A stretch of DNA of 64,000 bases from NCBI RefSeq assembly GCF_001277345.1, contig NZ_LIUT01000001.1, positions 1,022,897-1,086,896 of the forward strand, read 5' to 3'. Both the position numbers and the translations under genes were made by a program. The notes under the pieces are model-generated. The model did no database searches. It had not been told where the DNA came from and worked only from the letters and a program-made list of their open reading frames with translations. Of this stretch, positions 34,305 through 43,497 are shown piece after piece; positions within the stretch are counted from its first letter, which is position 1; every line of letters starts with the position of its first letter. Source of the DNA: Paenibacillus solani. Its GTDB lineage: Bacteria > Bacillota > Bacilli > Paenibacillales > Paenibacillaceae.

Positions 34305-37300
34305 CTATTTCTTCTCAAAATATACCGTCGGGGAGGCAGGTGATTCTCCGATCGGGTTTACAGCCGTTATTCTGAAGGTACCGCCGATTGGGTTCCCGGA
34401 GGTATAATAGAAATCCGTACTTCTGCTAGAACCTAGGATCTGGTAATTGCCATCACTATTTGGACTGATGTAGATATTGTAGACCATTACTTCCTCCTCG
34501 GGAGCATTGCCGCTCCAAGTGGCTTTGAACCCCTCTGGAGTGGCCACAAGAGACGGCTGACCTGGTGATGAAGGTACTGTTGCAGCACCTTCATCATTCC
34601 CGAGCTCCAAATCGGTATCAGGCTCTTCCTCTGTAAGGTCTTCATCATCCGGAATATCGATAACATCATCAGGGTTGGTTTCCGTCTCACCCGGAACCGG
34701 GAAACCAAGGGCTGTACCGCCTACGATGGCGCTTGGCTCCGATACTTTTCCAGCAACGTCTACGGCAACTACATAATAAGTGGTAAACATGCTATCCGCG
34801 CCCAGGCCCGAGAAGACAAGACTTTCGTCACCAAGCACGACTTGCCCTTGATGGGTATAAGGACTGCCGTTCACCGATTTGAACAGTCGGTATCCGACGA
34901 CATCCGGCGATCCGCTGGCATTAAAGCTAATGGAGCCACTGCCCGTCGAGTAATGTACGTTCTTTGGCGGGGTAGGAGCTTTGCCGTCATCCGTTCTCGG
35001 ATCGACTTTGCTTGGCATTCCCTTCTTAGCGTCTTGTGGAAGATATGCTTCTAGTGGTTTTTTATCTCCCTTCATGACTTTCAGGGCATTCTGCAATTCT
35101 ACAATGAGCTCGTCAAGCGGCTTTTCACGCTTAAATACGACTTGTTCTCTCAGCATATCCAGAGGCGTCGCTTCCTGTGGAATGTAATTTACACCTCGAT
35201 AGGTGATATATTTTGCTTTTGCAATACCGTCATCGCTTTCGGTAGGCACGAATTTTACATTAAAAATATCTGTAACGAATTTGTCCGTCAAAGCCGTAGG
35301 GAGCTTACCGCTGTACGCGGAAACTGTCTTGGAGGTTATACCTTCAGGCTTTTCGAACGTCTTTGTAGGGAACAGCTCTGGCTTAACATCCGTTACTTCG
35401 TTCATGATTCTTGCCCAAATGCTCTGTGCATGTTTACGTTGGTCGCCAACGAGCGTATTGACTTGCTCTCTGTAGCCAACCCATACTCCGAGGGTCACAT
35501 CAGGCGAATATCCCATGAACCAGACGTCTCCGTAGTTCTGTGTAGAACCTGTTTTGCCGACGATCGGAATCTCGTTGAACTTCTTGTAGGTATCTCTAAC
35601 CTTGCTGCCGGTTCCGTTTGACACTACGGTACGGAGCATATCTGTCATAAGATACGCGGTCTGTTCAGAGAATACCTGCTCCGGCTTAACTTCATGCCTA
35701 TAGACAATATTGCCTTTGGAATCCACGATTTTATCAATCATAAACGCATCGTTAAATTTACCGTGATTGCCGATAGCACTGTATGCATTGGTGAGCTCCT
35801 CAACGGTAACACCGTGTCCCAGACCACCCAGTACACCCGTGGCAGCGGAATAGTCCCTGTCCTCGAGGGTTGTGATGCCCAGCTTTTTCGAGAAATCCCA
35901 AGCATGCTCAATGCCGACAGTGTTATTAAATAGCTTGAGCGCCACGGTATTGGTCGAATCGTTAAGTGCCTGTCTTGCCGTCATTAGTCCTCTGTACCCG
36001 CTGTACGAGTTTTTCGGGATGTGGAATACTTTGCTGTAGTCCTTCAATATGATCGGCGAATCGTCCAAAATGCTGGCAGGCTGAATTGCTCCTGAATCAA
36101 GTGCCGGTAAATAGGCTGCAATAGGTTTCATGGCAGAACCAGGCTGCCGGATCATCTGGGTAGCGTGGTTCATTTGCTCGTGATTGAAATCACGGCCTTC
36201 GATCATGCCTAATATGGCTCCGGTCTTGTTATCGATCATCATGGCGGCCGTTTGCTCCATCCCTTTTTCCGGACTGTCAGCGAAGAAATTGCTATCATCC
36301 TCCGCAATGGAACGCATGGTCTTGTATAATGTCCGATCGATGGTGGTATAGACACGGTATCCGCCGGTACTCAATTGAGCACGTGAAGCATCCAGCAGAT
36401 CAGAGTTTGCTTGCGTGCCTTTTACGTTCTCGCCTGCTTTCTGACTCAGCTCCAACAGGATATTAGATGCTTGGCGTTCAACTTCCATCATGAGATAAGG
36501 ATAAGTTACATAAGCTTTCTGTGTACGAGGCGCCAGGGATGCCTTGATATCAAATGCCTTGGCCTCTTGATACTCGGCTTCTGTTATTTTCCCTTCTTCC
36601 AGCATGCTTGCCAGCACGCGCTGTTGACGATTTACGGCTCGACCGAATGCTTTCTCATCAAATTCGCCCTTGCCGTTGAAGGCAGAGTAAGAAGATGGAA
36701 GCTGCGGAAGACCAGCCAAATAGGCAGCCTGTGCCACATTCAGATCATTCAAATTGTTGATGTTAAAAATTCCTCTTGCCGCAGCCTTGATTCCGAACAG
36801 TTGATATCCGCTGGAACCATTGCCGTAGGGAACCTTGTTCAAGTAAGCTGTTAATATTTGATCTTTACTCAAAAAACGTTCCATACGCATGGCAAGCAGC
36901 ATTTCTTTTACTTTACGGTTATCGGTTTTATCGCGACTTAAAAAGGTTAACCTGGCCAGCTGCTGCGTCAGTGTGCTGCCCCCGGTCTGAACCGGCTCAT
37001 TCAACACACGTTCCTTCACAGCCCGAGCGGTACCTTTTATGTCAACACCCTTATGTGTATAAAATCGGTTGTCTTCTATGGATACAACGGCATCCTTAAC
37101 AAGCTGGGGAATATCCTTGAACTCCACGGGCCGTCTGTCTTCTTCGGTTCTCAACTGCCCAATTGGTGAGCCATCCGCAAAGTAGGCGAAGCCAGTGATG
37201 GCGTTATCGTTCATTGTGTTCTCAATGAGCGCTCGTGAACGTACAGGCTCATTCTCGACAATAGAGGTTACATAGCCGGCTACAGCCCCCCCGGCGAACA

Positions 37301-37418
37301 AAATCCCCGCCAGACCTATTACAAAGAGCCATCCGATTATGGATCCCAGCACCCGCAGAAAGGACCGTTTACGTGGTTTTTTCTGTTTTTCAGGCTCTTG
37401 TTTTTTCTCCTCAACCAT
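34305..37418 (-). CDS. Class A penicillin-binding protein 1A with fibronectin-type tail
   Basis: A 1037-residue wall synthase. A cytoplasmic basic tail and one membrane anchor (about 25-50) come first. The GT51 glycosyltransferase follows (EDNRFYTHKGVD, GGSTLTQQLARL, then the Lys-rich region). The transpeptidase has the active Ser in PGSAMKP, the STN motif and KTGST. Two fibronectin type III-like domains lie after ~residue 800 (PPKNVHYSTGSG.., SPGQPSLVATPEG..), joined by an acidic linker (~905-945). The FN3 tail is a common Paenibacillus feature. AAGGAGGAG lies 11 bases before the ATG. Confidence 0.94.
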   Translation of the reverse strand: MVEEKKQEPEKQKKPRKRSFLRVLGSIIGWLFVIGLAGILFAGGAVAGYVTSIVENEPVRSRALIENTMNDNAITGFAYFADGSPIGQLRTEEDRRPVEFKDIPQLVKDAVVSIEDNRFYTHKGVDIKGTARAVKERVLNEPVQTGGSTLTQQLARLTFLSRDKTDNRKVKEMLLAMRMERFLSKDQILTAYLNKVPYGNGSSGYQLFGIKAAARGIFNINNLNDLNVAQAAYLAGLPQLPSSYSAFNGKGEFDEKAFGRAVNRQQRVLASMLEEGKITEAEYQEAKAFDIKASLAPRTQKAYVTYPYLMMEVERQASNILLELSQKAGENVKGTQANSDLLDASRAQLSTGGYRVYTTIDRTLYKTMRSIAEDDSNFFADSPEKGMEQTAAMMIDNKTGAILGMIEGRDFNHEQMNHATQMIRQPGSAMKPIAAYLPALDSGAIQPASILDDSPIILKDYSKVFHIPKNSYSGYRGLMTARQALNDSTNTVALKLFNNTVGIEHAWDFSKKLGITTLEDRDYSAATGVLGGLGHGVTVEELTNAYSAIGNHGKFNDAFMIDKIVDSKGNIVYRHEVKPEQVFSEQTAYLMTDMLRTVVSNGTGSKVRDTYKKFNEIPIVGKTGSTQNYGDVWFMGYSPDVTLGVWVGYREQVNTLVGDQRKHAQSIWARIMNEVTDVKPELFPTKTFEKPEGITSKTVSAYSGKLPTALTDKFVTDIFNVKFVPTESDDGIAKAKYITYRGVNYIPQEATPLDMLREQVVFKREKPLDELIVELQNALKVMKGDKKPLEAYLPQDAKKGMPSKVDPRTDDGKAPTPPKNVHYSTGSGSISFNASGSPDVVGYRLFKSVNGSPYTHQGQVVLGDESLVFSGLGADSMFTTYYVVAVDVAGKVSEPSAIVGGTALGFPVPGETETNPDDVIDIPDDEDLTEEEPDTDLELGNDEGAATVPSSPGQPSLVATPEGFKATWSGNAPEEEVMVYNIYISPNSDGNYQILGSSRSTDFYYTSGNPIGGTFRITAVNPIGESPASPTVYFEKK

Positions 37419-37514
37419 GAATGTATACTCCTCCTTTTACCGCACCTATTATAGCATAAATCGAAGGTTTTGAATCACATAACCCCCTTTAGCGTGTCCT
37501 TTTTTAGAAGAAGA

Positions 37515-37543
37515 TTGACTTTTTTGGGAAGCTTATGTTACAA
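37515..37543 (+). promoter_or_regulatory. Promoter of the tyrS T-box transcript
   Basis: TTGACT (37515-37520), 17-bp spacer, TTACAA (37538-37543). It lies just before the T-box leader. Confidence 0.6.
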
Positions 37544-37554
37544 ATTAATGCAAA

Positions 37555-37838
37555 GTTCATATCGAGAAAAGCATGGAAGGACATCAGTAGAAGGTGGAGT
37601 ATTCGTTTCCAGAGAGTCGGTGGCAGCTGCAAACCGATAACGAACCCCTTTGAATTACCGTCTGGAGCTGACCGGGGGAAAAAGCAGCATCTTTTGGCTG
37701 CCTGAAGTAGTCCGGTTCCGGGATGACACTCCCGTTATGGAAATGAAGTGAAAGTCCGCTTCCATCAGAACGGATTTTAATTAGGGTGGTAACGCGAGCG
37801 CTCCTACTCGTCCCTTGGGATGAGCAGGAGCTTTTTTG
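37555..37838 (+). ncRNA. T-box leader for tyrosine, controlling tyrS
   Basis: The leader holds the T-box sequence AGGGTGGTAACGCG (37783-37796) that pairs with the tRNA acceptor end. The terminator stem GCTCCTACTCGTCCC/GGGATGAGCAGGAGC follows with six T (37800-37837). A specifier codon TAC (Tyr) is visible at 37656-37658 in the Stem I internal loop (after TGAAT). Uncharged tRNA-Tyr would favour the antiterminator and expression of tyrS. The start of the RNA is estimated from the promoter. Confidence 0.9.
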
Positions 37839-37870
37839 CGTTCATACTATAAAAGGGAGGCGTACGAAAC

Positions 37871-39124
37871 ATGGAATGGGATGGTTTATCGAATGTTCAG
37901 CAGCAGGAGGTCAAGCGGCAGATGGAGGTGATCTCCCGTGGAGCGGTAGAGATTATTCCGGAGGAGGAGATGAGGCAGAAGGTAATGAGATCTGTCGTAA
38001 CCGGCGAGCCGCTACGCGTCAAGCTGGGTATGGACCCGTCGGCACCCGATCTTCACCTCGGACATACCGTCGTACTGCAGAAGCTGCGTCAGTTTCAGGA
38101 ACTCGGACATGAAGTACAGCTTATCATCGGGGACTTTACGGGCAGGATCGGAGATCCAACAGGCAAATCTGAAACACGCAAACAGTTGTCTGAAGAAGAT
38201 GTGAGACGGCATGCGGAAACGTACCAGAAACAAATATATAAGATGCTCGACCCGGAGAAAACGAAGGTATATTACAATTCTGAGTGGCTTGCACCGATGA
38301 CTTTTGCCGAAGTGGTAAGTTTATCGGCAAAAGTTACGGTGGCGCGGATGCTGGAGCGCGATGATTTTACAAAACGTTATCAGAGAGGACTCCCGATCAG
38401 CATTCACGAGTTTTTTTACCCACTGATGCAGGGGATGGACTCGGTGGCGCTTAAAACCGATGTCGAGCTTGGAGGGACGGATCAGAAGTTTAACTTGCTG
38501 ATAGGGCGTACTCTGCAGAAGGAGTATGTGATAGAGACTCAGGTTGCGATTACGATGCCGCTGATTGAAGGACTTGACGGTGTACAGAAGATGAGCAAGA
38601 GCTTGGGCAATTACATCGGTATTGATGAAGAACCAAATGAGATATATGGTAAATCGATGTCTGTGCCGGATGAGCTGATGCTCAAATACTTCCGCTTGGC
38701 TACGGATTTGGCCAGTGAGGAGATTACCAGATTGGAGGACGGGCTTCGGGATGGGAGCATTCATCCCCGGGATGCCAAGATGAGCCTGGGGCACAATCTC
38801 GTTCGTATGTATCATGGGAGGGAGGCTGCGGATGCCGCCCAGCAGCATTTTGTGACCGTGTTCCAGCAGAAGGCCCTTCCTGAAGACCTTACGGAATATA
38901 TGATACTTGAAGAAGAATTGGAGGATGGTAAGATTTCGCTTGTCAAACTGTTGACGCTGCTCGGTTTTGCTGCTTCCAACGGCGAGGCCAGGCGCAGTAT
39001 CCAGCAAGGAGCTGTTAAATGGAATGGAGAGAAGTGCAGCGATATCTACGGTGAATTCGTTCCTGAGAACGGGGATGTCGTCCAAGTGGGCAAGCGTAAA
39101 TTTGCCAGATTAGCACTTTCTTAA
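37871..39124 (+). CDS. tyrS: Tyrosyl-tRNA synthetase
   Basis: Charges tRNA-Tyr. The 417-residue class I synthetase shows the HIGH-type motif DLHLGHTVVL, LIIGDFTGRIGDPTG, KMSKS (VQKMSKSLGN) and a C-terminal S4-like RNA-binding domain (SLVKLLTLLGFAASNGEARR). DPSAPDLHLGH is closer to the TyrZ subtype as I recall it. Controlled by the T-box upstream. The gene order acsA-tyrS-rpsD is shared with Bacillus. Confidence 0.96.
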   Translation: MEWDGLSNVQQQEVKRQMEVISRGAVEIIPEEEMRQKVMRSVVTGEPLRVKLGMDPSAPDLHLGHTVVLQKLRQFQELGHEVQLIIGDFTGRIGDPTGKSETRKQLSEEDVRRHAETYQKQIYKMLDPEKTKVYYNSEWLAPMTFAEVVSLSAKVTVARMLERDDFTKRYQRGLPISIHEFFYPLMQGMDSVALKTDVELGGTDQKFNLLIGRTLQKEYVIETQVAITMPLIEGLDGVQKMSKSLGNYIGIDEEPNEIYGKSMSVPDELMLKYFRLATDLASEEITRLEDGLRDGSIHPRDAKMSLGHNLVRMYHGREAADAAQQHFVTVFQQKALPEDLTEYMILEEELEDGKISLVKLLTLLGFAASNGEARRSIQQGAVKWNGEKCSDIYGEFVPENGDVVQVGKRKFARLALS

Positions 39125-39261
39125 GATGATAAACGTGGGACAGTACAGATTGGCAGGGCAACAGATATGTCTAGCAAGGCATATTCTAGATAAGGACAGA
39201 TTTCGCTTAGCTGTTGCCTTTCCTGCAATATTCTAATATCAGGGAAGAGTCCTTCTCAATA

Positions 39262-39297
39262 AAAAAAAAACCTGAAGGCCAGGGCCTTCAGGTTTTT
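39262..39297 (-). terminator. Terminator of rpsD
   Basis: AACCTGAAGGCC (39269-39280) and GGCCTTCAGGTT (39283-39294) are complementary, with a ten-base A-run that reads as T on the minus strand. Confidence 0.92.
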
Positions 39298-39314
39298 TGG
39301 GTTCCGAGTTAATC

Positions 39315-39917
39315 TTAACGGTTGTAGAATTCGACGATTTGCTTCTCATCGATATCTTGGGAAAGTTCGGAACGCTCTGGAAGACGAATATACTTTCCTT
39401 CCATAGCGGCTTCTTCAAACTCAACGTACGCTGGCAGATGAACGCGGTTAGCCAAAGCTTCCTTGATGGAAGAGAGGCTGCGGCTTCTTTCACGAAGACC
39501 GATGACATCGCCAGTGCTTACAGCGTAAGAAGCGATATCGACTTTCTTGCCGTTCACAGTCACGTGACCGTGAGATACCAACTGGCGAGCACCCGCACGG
39601 CTATTGCTGAAGCCAAGACGGTAAACCAGGTTGTCCAAGCGGCTCTCAAGCAGGATCATGAAGTTCTCACCTGCGATCCCTTTCATGCCGGTTGCTTTGT
39701 TAAACAGGGTTTTAAATTGCTTCTCGCCCAAGCCGTACATATGACGAAGCTTCTGCTTTTCTTGAAGCTGCATACCATAGTTACTAATTTTTCTCCGTTG
39801 GTTAGAACCATGCTGACCTGGAGGGAAAGGGCGCTTAGCCAATTCTTTACCTGTACCGCTCAGGGAGATTCCCAGACGACGGCTTAATTTAAATTTAGGA
39901 CCGGTGTAACGTGCCAT
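39315..39917 (-). CDS. rpsD: 30S ribosomal protein S4
   Basis: Primary 16S rRNA binding protein of the small subunit and its own regulator. The 200-residue sequence is classic: [16 protein letters not shown] start, [29 protein letters not shown], the S4 domain around [20 protein letters not shown] and the [10 protein letters not shown] loop. AAGGAG lies 9 bases before ATG 39917. It is transcribed convergently with tyrS. Stand-alone rpsD near tyrS is the Bacillus arrangement. Confidence 0.98.
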   Translation of the reverse strand: MARYTGPKFKLSRRLGISLSGTGKELAKRPFPPGQHGSNQRRKISNYGMQLQEKQKLRHMYGLGEKQFKTLFNKATGMKGIAGENFMILLESRLDNLVYRLGFSNSRAGARQLVSHGHVTVNGKKVDIASYAVSTGDVIGLRERSRSLSSIKEALANRVHLPAYVEFEEAAMEGKYIRLPERSELSQDIDEKQIVEFYNR

Positions 39918-40102
39918 ATTATATAGACTCCTTTTTAATTGAAATTTCATCAGGGCTCTATTTGCGCCGTATTTGTTTGCTCTAACGTATTCTTCCGGAA
40001 GATCTGATAGGAAAGTTCAGCCGCTGTCCTGTCAGTAACAAATAACGTGAGGGTGACACAACCCGCCCAAATTCATCGAATGCATTGCATTCTTACTCAA
40101 CA
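39918..40102 (-). ncRNA. Long 5' leader of rpsD, likely S4 autoregulatory
   Basis: The transcript from the promoter at 40136-40109 has a leader of about 185 bases before rpsD. Firmicute rpsD genes are known to carry a structured leader that binds S4 and limits its own synthesis. The position, length and gene match; I did not resolve the pseudoknot base by base. Confidence 0.6.
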
Positions 40103-40108
40103 ATAAAT

Positions 40109-40136
40109 ATTATATGAAGTAATGAGATAAAGTCAA
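40109..40136 (-). promoter_or_regulatory. Promoter of rpsD
   Basis: On the minus strand TTGACT (40136-40131), 16 bp, and a perfect TATAAT (40114-40109). Confidence 0.8.
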
Positions 40137-40442
40137 GTTCAACCTTCAACTTTATAAATCTTGGTTCATGTCTAATTTTGTCGATAGGACTCAGGACCTA
40201 AGAATATTGTAGAAAATGCATAAATTATAATGCAAAGATGGGTAGAAAAGAGTAATATGATAGTATATGAAGTAGTCGTAATTATCTAGTACATAACGTA
40301 AAGATTATGGTGGTTGCCATGTCTCCAAATGTTGAACAGTAGGGTAAACACCATTCAAGCGGCAGCAAGCGGTCTCTTACAATATGAACTCAAACTCCCA
40401 TGATAGATAGACCTTTTATAACGGTGCAAAGGAGCGCCCAAT
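40137..40442. other. Intergenic region between rpsD promoter and diguanylate cyclase
   Basis: About 300 bases without a gene. A TATAAT occurs near 40227 but with no good -35 partner. An AAAGGAG ribosome site for the cyclase lies at the end. Nothing else is recognised. Confidence 0.4.
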
Positions 40443-42428
40443 ATGTCAGAAGAACAACGGAAAGTGTATGAGAGCTCTCCTGCTTCCGCCATTATGCTCA
40501 ATGATTCCGGGCATTTTCGAGGAAACGGGTCTTGTCTTTTGCATCAGAGCTTGGATATTACACCTCATGATTTCCCTTATCTTCAGCCCCTCTTCTCAGA
40601 CAGCTATCAGGAGTGGCTACGAGAAAGCGCAGGCACGCAGGCGATGAAGAAAATCAGCTGGGCCCTTCTTTCTCATGAGGGAGCTTGGCTGACAGGAGCG
40701 CCTGAATTAATGGAATATTTCGTTGAAAGCGAAGTTCAGAAGATATTGCGCACTTTAAATTCCCAAAAAGTTGCCCAATTTGTAGGGAAGGGATCTTTTG
40801 AGGGAAGAGCGGTATGCGCTGTTCCGCTGCTCACCCGTGTTCATGGCGATGTGTTTGCGATATGGGTCGGTGTTTCCTTGAATCCGATGGAGGCGGAGCA
40901 ATCGCTGATGTTGACTGAAACGTATGCTCTATTATACCGTGCCTGCTTTTATCGCAAACTGGACGACATATTTGCTGAGGATTTGGACAAAGTTCACTCT
41001 CAGGCTGAGTCTGAAGTGCACAGGCGTTCGATTCTGTTCCAGTATGTGAAACGGATGCATGTACAGAACAATGTGGATTGCGTGCTGGTTGAAGCTATAG
41101 ACAGCGTCTTGGCCCTCTATCCGAAAGCCAAGGTTGAATTATTTATGTCCCAAGACCATGAGAGTGGTCATCCACTGGTACGTCCTCTGCTGATTCACCA
41201 CTGGCAGGAAGAGGTCTATGTTCGTACATTTATGGAAGGTTCATTGACGATTCATGAACATAAAGACCCCGACACGACCGTAGAGATCGGAATCCCCATG
41301 GGAGGCAAGCAGGGTGTTTATGGCGTCATCCATGTTGAAGTGGACAAGTCGGAGCTGCCTGAGATGGATCTGGAGCTGCTGGGGATGATGGCCGATGCGG
41401 CGGGCAATGCATTTGAGAATGCAAAATTGTATGAGCAGTCCAATCTGATGATTCATGAGCTCCGGATGATTAACGAATTGACCCAGCGCTTGAACAAAAG
41501 CCTGCACTTAGCAGAGATTTTTCAGTTTGCAAACCAGGAGCTGCTGAAGATCCTAAAGGCGGATTATTGCTGCATTTTAATATATAACGAAGAGTTAGGC
41601 GGGCTTGAAGTCGTGTCGTGCAATGCCGAGGGGCTTGCCAAGGAGATTTTTGAGAAGGATTACGGCTTGGGCGGTCTGGTCTATCATTCGAAGGAACCGA
41701 TGATCCTGTCCGATTATCAGCAGGAGCGTCCTGCAGAATCCAAACTGATGGAGAGCACGCAGTCCAGTTCAATGATTGCTACCCCGTTAACGGTGAATGG
41801 GGATGTACGCGGCGTTGTGCTTCTGACTCATGCGAAGCGGCATTATTTTTCGTATAACAGCTACCGGCTGCTGCAAGCGTTGACAAGCCATGTTGGGCTT
41901 GCCATTGGCAATGCCTTTTTGCATGCCGAAGTGAGAAGAATGGCGAACCGGGATATGTTGACTGAGTTGTACGCGCGTCATTATCTCGACGAAATGATCC
42001 ATGAGTGTCAGAAACGGGATTTTTGCGGCTCGCTCATTGTTGTGGATATTGATGAATTCAAACAAGTGAATGATACGTTCGGTCATCAGCGAGGAGACAA
42101 AATTCTGAAGCAGGTCAGCAATATCGTAAAAACAACCATTCGTCACAGCGATATTCCTGCACGTTGGGGCGGCGAAGAGCTGGCCGTGTATTTGCCCGGA
42201 CTTGGGGTTCGGCAGGCCATGCAGGTCGCTGAACGGATTCGCTTAAGAGTAGCAGAGGAAACCGACCCGCGAGTGACGGTGTCCTGCGGAATCTCGGAGT
42301 GGAATTGGACGAATGACAAGATCAGCGTAGAGTCACTTTTTTATCGGGCGGACATGGCCCTCTACGAAGCGAAGCATGGCGGCCGCAATCGAATTATGGC
42401 AGAGAAAACGGAAATCAGGTCGGATTGA
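40443..42428 (+). CDS. GAF-GGDEF diguanylate cyclase
   Basis: A 661-residue cytoplasmic enzyme that makes cyclic di-GMP from GTP. The N-terminal ~300 residues look like a sensor with a GAF-like fold, and a second GAF domain covers about 340-490 (LKADYCCILIYNEE). The C-terminal GGDEF domain (~500-655) carries an active-type GGEEL at 576-580 and FKQVNDTFGHQRGD. An inhibitory site RHSD at 567-570, five residues before GGEEL, predicts product feedback. No membrane segment is seen, so the signal is likely cytoplasmic. AAAGGAG precedes the ATG; a clear terminator follows. Confidence 0.92.
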   Translation: MSEEQRKVYESSPASAIMLNDSGHFRGNGSCLLHQSLDITPHDFPYLQPLFSDSYQEWLRESAGTQAMKKISWALLSHEGAWLTGAPELMEYFVESEVQKILRTLNSQKVAQFVGKGSFEGRAVCAVPLLTRVHGDVFAIWVGVSLNPMEAEQSLMLTETYALLYRACFYRKLDDIFAEDLDKVHSQAESEVHRRSILFQYVKRMHVQNNVDCVLVEAIDSVLALYPKAKVELFMSQDHESGHPLVRPLLIHHWQEEVYVRTFMEGSLTIHEHKDPDTTVEIGIPMGGKQGVYGVIHVEVDKSELPEMDLELLGMMADAAGNAFENAKLYEQSNLMIHELRMINELTQRLNKSLHLAEIFQFANQELLKILKADYCCILIYNEELGGLEVVSCNAEGLAKEIFEKDYGLGGLVYHSKEPMILSDYQQERPAESKLMESTQSSSMIATPLTVNGDVRGVVLLTHAKRHYFSYNSYRLLQALTSHVGLAIGNAFLHAEVRRMANRDMLTELYARHYLDEMIHECQKRDFCGSLIVVDIDEFKQVNDTFGHQRGDKILKQVSNIVKTTIRHSDIPARWGGEELAVYLPGLGVRQAMQVAERIRLRVAEETDPRVTVSCGISEWNWTNDKISVESLFYRADMALYEAKHGGRNRIMAEKTEIRSD

Positions 42429-42431
42429 GAT

Positions 42432-42464
42432 ACCCTGCAGCTGCGAGAGGCTGCAGGGTTTTTT
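42432..42464 (+). terminator. Terminator of the diguanylate cyclase gene
   Basis: ACCCTGCAGC (42432-42441) pairs with GCTGCAGGGT (42450-42459) and is followed by a T-run. Confidence 0.88.
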
Positions 42465-42532
42465 CTGTAGTCTGCATAATGTGAAGGACCCCGGATAGCC
42501 TAAGGAGCAAGAACAATGAGAGGCTGATGGAT

Positions 42533-43363
42533 ATGAGAGCGAGCAAATGCTATAGCGTTTTTGGAGTGGTTCTCTTCGTTTGTTGTTGTTTGGCTGGGTG
42601 TGGTTGGCAGGATGGGCAGTCAGCTGAGGAAACGTTTAATCGTGCGCTAGCGGGGCTGTCCGGCGTGGACAATTTCTCGTTTAAAGGAGAAGCGGCGATA
42701 CGGGGCGAACAGAACGGTCCATTTTTGCAAAGTCTGGCTTTTGAAGGGAAGCTGCAGCATCATACGGATTTAACGTTATCATCCAGGAATACGTTTGAAA
42801 AATTACGTAACAACAAGGTAGCTGCCGAATCGGATAACACACAGGATGGAGTTACCGTGGAACTTAAGCGGAAGGGGGGCAAGTGGAGCACGCTCTCTTC
42901 GAAACATGCAGAAGAGATGTGGATGACCCGGTTAAATCCGCTTGAATTACTGGAGTATGTGGGTAAATCAGAGAAGACAGTAACTCGGGAACTGGGAGCG
43001 GCAAGAGGAACCAAGATGCTTCGAATCGAATTGTCTCCCGAGGCGGCAGCGGATATGGCCCGTGAATCGCTAGAGGAGCAGATGAAAGCATTGGCGGAAC
43101 GCATTGACCGCGCCGGTGACCCCTTATACAGTGAAAGTCCGAAGGTTCGCAAACAATTGAAAGCTCTGTGGGAGCGGGACTATACTGATATGCAAAAAAT
43201 GTTGAATCAAGCGGATGCCGCTTCGGTATTTCATATGACGATTAACAAAAAAAGCCATCTACCAACAAGAGTGAGCATGGAGCGTACCTTATCTTTCGTG
43301 GATGGACAAGGGCAAGCACGTACAGAAACTTTGCTGTCTGATGTTACGTTTAAAGGCTATTGA
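42533..43363 (+). CDS. Lipoprotein, LppX/YcdA-like guess
   Basis: A 276-residue lipoprotein: a hydrophobic signal (VFGVVLFVCCC) ends in LAGC, the lipid-bearing Cys. The mature part starts SAEETFNRALAGLSGVDNFSFKGEAAIRG, with repeated beta strands and a helical middle (~160-235). This resembles firmicute lipoproteins with an LppX/LolA-like half-barrel, but no motif proves it. ATG 42533 is preferred: GAGAGG stands 9 bases ahead. Located outside the membrane. Confidence 0.75.
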   Translation: MRASKCYSVFGVVLFVCCCLAGCGWQDGQSAEETFNRALAGLSGVDNFSFKGEAAIRGEQNGPFLQSLAFEGKLQHHTDLTLSSRNTFEKLRNNKVAAESDNTQDGVTVELKRKGGKWSTLSSKHAEEMWMTRLNPLELLEYVGKSEKTVTRELGAARGTKMLRIELSPEAAADMARESLEEQMKALAERIDRAGDPLYSESPKVRKQLKALWERDYTDMQKMLNQADAASVFHMTINKKSHLPTRVSMERTLSFVDGQGQARTETLLSDVTFKGY

Positions 43364-43497
43364 AGAGGCACTCCTGAAAAGATATACCAGGGAAAACGCT
43401 GACGAACAGCCCTTGGCGTGCTACAATAAGGAATAAATTTACCGCTGTTCAATTCATTTCAGTAAGAGAACAGTCATCATAAGGAGGATACAGATAT

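Noticed and set aside
34305..37418. Frame break in the penicillin-binding protein because of the unusual length
   Set aside because: The frame is intact and the extra length is explained by fibronectin-type domains and an acidic linker.
38321..39085. 254-codon open frame antisense to tyrS
   Set aside because: Shadow of tyrS; no ribosome site and no recognisable domain.
43388..43401. cre-like AAAACGCTGACG before the M29 aminopeptidase
   Set aside because: Too many mismatches at the outer positions of the consensus.
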